From Niveispirillum sp. (GTDB lineage Bacteria > Pseudomonadota > Alphaproteobacteria > Azospirillales > Azospirillaceae): a stretch of DNA of 16,516 nucleotides. Every line of letters starts with the position of its first letter. Position 1 is the stretch's first letter. Made by a program: the position numbers and the translations under genes. Positions 13,615 through 16,516 of the stretch are shown in pieces. Where the stretch lies: positions 1-16,516 of the forward strand of contig JAEMSB010000034.1 of the NCBI GenBank assembly GCA_016463045.1. The letters run 5' to 3'. Under the pieces are notes generated by a model. That model searched no databases. It was not told the origin of the DNA and saw only the letters and a list, made by a program, of their open reading frames with translations.

Positions 13615-14940
13615 ATGATGATGCGTTGGCAGTCCCTGTTGTCCCGCAAGCGTCTGGCCAAGGACGGTTTGGCCCCGGAACTGCCCTATCGTAGCGCGTT
13701 TGAGATCGATATCGACCGCATCACCTTTTCCACCAGCTTCCGGCGCCTGTCGGACAAGCAGCAGGTGCATGGCATCGGCGGGTCGGATTATGTGCGTTCC
13801 CGCCTGACCCACTCGATGGAGGCGGCGCGGGTTGGCCGGTCGCTGGGCAGTTGGGCGGGGGCGGAGATCATTGCCCGCTATGGCCAGGATGCCGTGCCGG
13901 CCAGCGCCGCCGATATCGGCGATGTCGTGGGTGCCGGCGCGCTGGCCCATGACCTGGGCACGCCGTGCTTTGCCCATACGGGAGAGGATGTGATTTCTGA
14001 CTGGTTCGCAGGTACCAGTCTGGGCCGCGAAATCCTGTCGGGTGTGGATGGGCAGCAGGCTGCTGAGCTTTCCAACTTCGAAGGCAACGCTCAGGGCTTC
14101 CGGGTGCTGACCCGCCTTCAGGGCTGGCGCGCGCAGGGCGGGTTGCAACTGACGGCGGCCACGCTGGGCACCTACGGCAAATATCCCTGGGCCGCCCCGG
14201 CCTTCGCCGGGGAGGAACGCCCGCATAAGCGCAAATATGGCTTCCTGGGCAGCGAAACCGACCTGATGGCAGAAGTGGCTGGCGAGTTGGGCCTGATCCC
14301 CATCGGTCGTGACGCCTGGTGCCGACATCCGCTGGCCTATCTGGTGGAGGCGGCGGACGATGCCTGTTACTCCGTCGTGGATATCGAGGATGCGGTGAAG
14401 ATGCGCATGCTGTCCTTTGCCGATGCGGAAGAGCTGCTGGAGCCGCTGATCGACTGGGACCGCGCGGAATATGAGGGGATCGAGGATGAGGATCGCCGCC
14501 TGATCTATCTGCGTGCCCGCGCCATCGACCGGCTGGTTACCGATGCCGCAGCGGCTTTCCTGGACAAGCTGCCCGACATCATGGAGGGCAAGCCGGTCGG
14601 CCCGCTGTTGAAGATGATTGAGCGCACTGACGCGCTGAAGGATATCTCCGACGTCTCCTATACCCAGATCTATCGCGGGCATCAGCGCTGCGAGACTGAC
14701 ATCATCGCGGCCCGTACCGTCACCACTTTGCTGGATGCGTATGGGGAGGCACTGTTGGCGCGGGAGAAGGCGGGGCCTGGATCTGATCTGCCGCGCCGTT
14801 TCGCCTCGCTGCTGGAAACCGTGCCCGGTATTCGACAAATCCCTTATGATCGGGCTGGCTGGACCCGGTCGCTGATGGATTACATCGCTGGCATGACCGA
14901 CCGCTTCGCCATCCGGCAGGCACAGTTGATTGCGGGGTGA
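13615..14940 (+). CDS. dgt: Deoxyguanosinetriphosphate triphosphohydrolase (HD domain)
   Basis: A 441-residue HD-superfamily enzyme that splits dNTPs to nucleoside and triphosphate, trimming the dNTP pool. The metal site is visible as His66 in SRLTHSMEA, His112-Asp113 in ALAHDLGTP, and the later EAADDACYS segment at 245-253. FEGNAQGFR (155-163) is also typical. The length fits the longer Dgt subtype. The frame runs back to a GTG at 13588, but GGAG at 13606-13609 is placed for the ATG at 13615 (or 13618). Downstream, where argS is commonly found in this class, a low-GC gene follows instead. Confidence 0.94.
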   Translation: MMMRWQSLLSRKRLAKDGLAPELPYRSAFEIDIDRITFSTSFRRLSDKQQVHGIGGSDYVRSRLTHSMEAARVGRSLGSWAGAEIIARYGQDAVPASAADIGDVVGAGALAHDLGTPCFAHTGEDVISDWFAGTSLGREILSGVDGQQAAELSNFEGNAQGFRVLTRLQGWRAQGGLQLTAATLGTYGKYPWAAPAFAGEERPHKRKYGFLGSETDLMAEVAGELGLIPIGRDAWCRHPLAYLVEAADDACYSVVDIEDAVKMRMLSFADAEELLEPLIDWDRAEYEGIEDEDRRLIYLRARAIDRLVTDAAAAFLDKLPDIMEGKPVGPLLKMIERTDALKDISDVSYTQIYRGHQRCETDIIAARTVTTLLDAYGEALLAREKAGPGSDLPRRFASLLETVPGIRQIPYDRAGWTRSLMDYIAGMTDRFAIRQAQLIAG

Positions 14941-15016
14941 GGGGGAACGCGGCGTCGTAAATAGGCCTTATTTCGCCTCTATTCAGGTCCAGGTTGCCCT
15001 GAAAGAGGAGAGTGAG

Positions 15017-15991
15017 GTGCAAAGATTGATAATTCTTTTAATGCTTCTCTTTTGGGTGGTCCCTGCCGGTGCGGTGCCGTCAAACGATGTTGAGATAACA
15101 TTACAACGTATCCAGCAAGCCTGGGGTGGGCCTCTCTATACCGTTACAATCTACGGTGATGGCCGCGTTGTGTTTGACACTGGCAAGGCACGCGCTGGCT
15201 TCAAAGAGCTTCTCGGATCAGATGTGTTGGCATTTCGCGTCATGTTTCCCGGACGCCATGAGAGTCGCATCGCACCGGAGCGAGTAGCGGAGATCGTGGC
15301 CGAGTTTGACCGGGTAAAGTTTTTCGAACTTCGTGATGAATATAAGGTTCAACCACCCGGCTTAGTCGCTGACCAGGATATCAATCGCCTATCGATCCGA
15401 GTTCAAGGGAAGTACAAGAGCGTTCTGGATGACGCTGGTGATATTTTTGGAATGCCGCCGGCTGTTACAGAATTGATGATAATGATCGACCGTACTGCGT
15501 CAACGCATCGCTGGATAGGCGGCAATCCTGGTATCCTGGCAGAACATATCGCACGGCACGGGGTAGATACCCCCGACAATGCCGGGCGTCTTGTCCTGGC
15601 ACTGGCGCGTCGTGATCAGGAAATGATGCGGGCGCTCATCACCACTGGAATGCCGCTGGATTACAAAGATCCGTACGGGATGTTCGGGATGGTTGGTCAA
15701 TCACTTTACATGGAAGCCATCATCAGCGGATGGACGGACGTTTTCGTTGCGCTTGACCAGCGTATGCCGCCACCACGTGTCGACAGAGCATCAGTGGAGA
15801 ACGTCTTTGCATTATCTGGAGGCTGCAGCCTTTATATAACGCGTCGTCTTGTGGCGCAGGGGTTCAACCCTACAACAGCCCGCGGTAATGACAATATCAG
15901 TATAGTCGAAGCCGCCGGCAGGCGTGACAAAGGATGCCCTGACAGTAAGGAACGCAGATTGAGCGAACTGGCGACAATGGGAGCACAGTAA
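15017..15991 (+). CDS. Exported DUF6438-like protein with ankyrin-like C-terminus
   Basis: A 324-residue hypothetical protein. The GTG at 15017 has AGGAG six bases upstream and gives a clean Sec signal peptide (MQRLIILLMLLFWVVPAGA, cleavage near 19-20); the longer frame from 14930 overlaps dgt. Residues 25-160 resemble DUF6438: ITLQR, LYTVTIYGDGRVVF (40-53), FDRVKFFELRDEY (97-109) and a final IDRT. The CxGxCP motif common near its start is absent (QQAWGGP instead). Residues 170-285 look like degenerate ankyrin repeats, with ALARRDQEMMRALITTGMPL the best. Base composition is unlike its neighbours: I counted 45% and 48% GC in two 60-base blocks, against 72% in one block of lhr. That suggests transfer from another source. 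Function is unknown. Confidence 0.7.
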   Translation: MQRLIILLMLLFWVVPAGAVPSNDVEITLQRIQQAWGGPLYTVTIYGDGRVVFDTGKARAGFKELLGSDVLAFRVMFPGRHESRIAPERVAEIVAEFDRVKFFELRDEYKVQPPGLVADQDINRLSIRVQGKYKSVLDDAGDIFGMPPAVTELMIMIDRTASTHRWIGGNPGILAEHIARHGVDTPDNAGRLVLALARRDQEMMRALITTGMPLDYKDPYGMFGMVGQSLYMEAIISGWTDVFVALDQRMPPPRVDRASVENVFALSGGCSLYITRRLVAQGFNPTTARGNDNISIVEAAGRRDKGCPDSKERRLSELATMGAQ

Positions 15992-15992
15992 T

Positions 15993-16472
15993 TCACAACA
16001 GCCCCTCAATCGCCGCCCGCAGAGCCTCTGGCTTGGTGGTTGGCCCAAACCGGCCCACCACCTTGCCCGACCGGTCCACCAGGAACTTCGTGAAGTTCCA
16101 TTTGATGCGGCTGCTGCCCAGGAAGCCGCGCTTTTCCTTGGTGATCCATTTGTACAGCGGGTGGGCATTGTCACCATTCACGTCGATCTTGGCGAACATG
16201 GGGAAGGTGACGTCATAGGTGAGCGAGCAGAAATTGGCGATTTCCGCCGCGTCGCCCGGCTCCTGCTTGCCGAACTGATTACAGGGAAAGCCCAGCACGG
16301 CCAGACCGCGCGCCGCATAATCACGGTGCAACGCCTCCAGTCCCTCGTACTGATAGGTGAAACCGCATTTCGACGCGGTGTTCACGATCAGCATGACCTT
16401 GCCGCGCCAGTCACCCAGTGACACATCCTTGGCGTCGAGTGTCTTGGCGCTGAAGTCATAGATGCTGGTCAT
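15993..16472 (-). CDS. Glutathione peroxidase family thiol peroxidase
   Basis: A 159-residue peroxidase of the GPx/BtuE family that reduces hydrogen peroxide and lipid hydroperoxides. It uses cysteine rather than selenocysteine: Cys36 lies in NTASKCGFT. The catalytic tetrad is completed by Gln70 in FGKQEPG and Trp125-Asn126 in IKWNF. GFPCNQFG (61-68) is a family hallmark. Cys82 in ANFCS is at a place where a resolving cysteine often sits, so thioredoxin may be the real reductant. A GTG two codons upstream (16478) touches the GGGGAG ribosome site, while the ATG at 16472 has seven bases of spacing and is chosen. It ends one base from the convergent DUF6438-like gene. Confidence 0.95.
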   Translation of the reverse strand: MTSIYDFSAKTLDAKDVSLGDWRGKVMLIVNTASKCGFTYQYEGLEALHRDYAARGLAVLGFPCNQFGKQEPGDAAEIANFCSLTYDVTFPMFAKIDVNGDNAHPLYKWITKEKRGFLGSSRIKWNFTKFLVDRSGKVVGRFGPTTKPEALRAAIEGLL

Positions 16473-16516
16473 GGACACACTCCCCGTTAATTCGTGCGCG
16501 ATGATGCGACGGGCGG

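Noticed and set aside
13582..14838. A 418-codon minus-strand frame opposite dgt
   Set aside because: Dgt has intact catalytic motifs on the plus strand, and the antisense product resembles no family.
15999..16020. A third copy of the structured element, because of a CCTCAATCGCCG match
   Set aside because: The match is about a dozen bases inside the C-terminal codons of glutathione peroxidase, and no stems follow.

Overview
This 16.5 kb window is chromosomal DNA of an alphaproteobacterium, probably a member of the Rhodospirillales and perhaps of the Azospirillaceae. The placement rests on high GC, on GTG starts, on an EipB-type (DUF1849) envelope protein, on a GTTC-N7-GTTC LexA-type box, and on the xthA-erpA-dgt gene order that is common in this class. 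It is an inference from gene content, not a measured phylogeny. I see no phage, IS element, CRISPR array, tRNA or rRNA.

Layout. Positions 1-1298: the 3' end of hflX, coupled by a 4-base overlap to an inositol-monophosphatase-family gene. Positions 1300-3040 (minus strand): mazG and an SDR oxidoreductase, preceded by a possible 45-codon ORF. Positions 3084-4455: a lipoprotein with two tandem aspartyl-protease domains, convergent with a GNAT acetyltransferase. Positions 4456-7061: a divergent control region and a large Lhr-family DNA-repair helicase, with a good LexA (SOS) box just before its start codon. Positions 7065-8936: a GGDEF diguanylate cyclase, divergent from eipB. Positions 8946-13512 (minus strand): erpA, xthA, a multicopper oxidase and a lipoprotein isoaspartyl peptidase/asparaginase. 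Positions 13615-16472: dgt, a low-GC DUF6438-like exported protein, and glutathione peroxidase.

Functional themes. Several genes serve genome and nucleotide-pool maintenance: mazG (nucleotide-pool sanitising), xthA (base-excision repair), dgt (dNTP hydrolysis) and lhr (damage-response helicase). Others serve oxidative or metal stress (erpA, glutathione peroxidase, multicopper oxidase) and the cell envelope (eipB, the protease lipoprotein, the asparaginase lipoprotein, the DUF6438-like protein). These are mostly housekeeping genes and do not form one pathway.

The least expected signal is non-coding. Two intergenic regions about 3 kb apart, 10060-10169 and 13032-13130, carry the same structured element in opposite orientations. 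A 74-base core aligns without gaps at 57/74 identities. Its three predicted hairpins are kept by paired, compensatory base changes, and a fourth hairpin of different sequence abuts the same junction in both copies. Other regulatory candidates are a 13-bp perfect inverted repeat next to the LexA box, an 8-bp dyad between erpA and dgt, and an 8-bp dyad before the diguanylate cyclase gene. All five convergent gene pairs end within 9 bases of each other or overlap.
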